A stretch of DNA of 64,000 nt from positions 777,802 to 841,801 of the forward strand of contig NZ_FOWP01000001.1 in assembly GCF_900115475.1 (NCBI RefSeq), in the 5' to 3' direction. The DNA comes from Ectopseudomonas composti. GTDB lineage: Bacteria > Pseudomonadota > Gammaproteobacteria > Pseudomonadales > Pseudomonadaceae. Below are positions 63,680-64,000 of the stretch, piece after piece. Each line of letters begins with the position of its first letter. The first letter of the stretch is position 1. A program made the position numbers and the translations under genes. The notes under the pieces were generated by a model. The model worked only from the letters and a program-made list of their open reading frames with translations, did not search any database and was not told the DNA's origin.

Positions 63680-64000
63680 CTACAGGTCACGCAGGGTCAG
63701 ATCCAGGCACTTGCGTGCTTTCTCTACCAGCTCATCCACTTCTGCCTGGCTGATCACCAGGGGCGGCGCGATGATCATGGTGTCGCCCACGGCGCGCATG
63801 ATCAGACCGTTATTAAAGCAGTGGCCGCGGCAGATCATGCCTACCCCCTTGTCACCCGGATAACGTTTGCGCGTCGCCTTGTCCTGCACCAATTCGATGG
63901 CACCGAGCATGCCGACACCGCGCACTTCGCCCACCAGCGGGTGATCCGCCAGCTCACGTAGACGACTCTGCAAATACGGTGCCGTTTCTGCTTTCACCCG
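63680..64000 (-). CDS. spuC: Class III aminotransferase, putrescine-type (SpuC-like), C-terminal part
   Basis: The gene enters from the right edge; 106 residues are visible, including LADHPLVGEVRGVGMLGAIEL and NGLIMRAVGDTMIIAPPLVI, which are the C-terminal domain of omega-aminotransferases. Together with the downstream binding proteins this fits SpuC, which transfers the amino group of putrescine to pyruvate. The PLP-lysine is outside the window, so the assignment rests on context and this domain. Confidence 0.85.
   Translation of the reverse strand, partial: RVKAETAPYLQSRLRELADHPLVGEVRGVGMLGAIELVQDKATRKRYPGDKGVGMICRGHCFNNGLIMRAVGDTMIIAPPLVISQAEVDELVEKARKCLDLTLRDL

Overview
The window reads as chromosome of a high-GC gamma-proteobacterium of the genus Pseudomonas. 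The gene order ruvX-pyrR-pyrB-pyrC', fabY-cysQ-nudE-yrfG, fdhD and its oxidoreductase, pckA-hslO, hslR, rimK-ldcA-amgS-amgR-tex-paaI-gshA, argA, argE, PiT/DUF47 and CYTH-CHAD is the order I remember from the P. aeruginosa PA5170-PA5209 stretch (partly reversed in numbering, from memory, not checked). The many GTAG-headed REP palindromes resemble those of the P. mendocina/pseudoalcaligenes type; that species-level guess is weak.

Layout. 0-3.2 kb: end of ruvX and the pyrR-pyrB-pyrC' operon (aspartate transcarbamoylase with its inactive dihydroorotase-like partner). 3.4-9.1 kb: fabY, the convergent nudE-cysQ pair, yrfG, the BON/LysM protein Kbp and a LysR regulator. 9.2-12.4 kb: fdhD and a YdeP-type molybdoenzyme in an overlapping pair. 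12.4-14.7 kb: a glycine-zipper protein and two membrane/envelope proteins of unknown function. 14.8-20.6 kb: a fatty-acid/alcohol catabolic cluster (thioesterase, iron alcohol dehydrogenase, acyl-CoA dehydrogenase, 3-hydroxyacyl-CoA dehydrogenase and a divergent LysR).

20.6-31.6 kb looks like an accessory block compared with PAO1 as I remember it: an NTP/NDP-type transporter with a Tat-exported aldo/keto reductase, a 55-codon gene with its own intrinsic terminator, a Baeyer-Villiger-type monooxygenase, a second Mla-like lipid ABC transporter (permease-ATPase-MCE-lipoprotein), a REP-associated transposase (RAYT) sitting between its cognate REP repeats, and a RecQ-family helicase. 31.9-37.4 kb: pckA, hslO, a PAP2 phosphatase, hslR and a desaturase-ArsR pair with lower GC.

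37.5-45.8 kb: rimB-rimK-ldcA (ribosomal protein S6 modification plus peptidoglycan recycling), facing a 1252-residue MASE1-LOV-PAS-PAS-PAS-GGDEF-EAL protein, then the AmgRS two-component system. The LOV domain has the photoactive cysteine, which makes a blue-light-controlled cyclic-di-GMP enzyme beside the cyclic-di-GMP-responsive RimK the most interesting hypothesis here. 45.9-56.9 kb: tex, paaI, gshA, an Rmf-like small protein, argA, argE, a phosphate transporter with its DUF47 partner, and a CYTH-CHAD triphosphatase.

57.0-64.0 kb: a polyamine (spu/pot) operon read leftward: aminotransferase (cut by the window end), three tandem periplasmic binding proteins, ATPase and two permeases. The permease-permease junction carries a tandem duplication that creates a 29-codon coupled mini-ORF. 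No tRNA, rRNA, CRISPR array, prophage or plasmid genes were seen.
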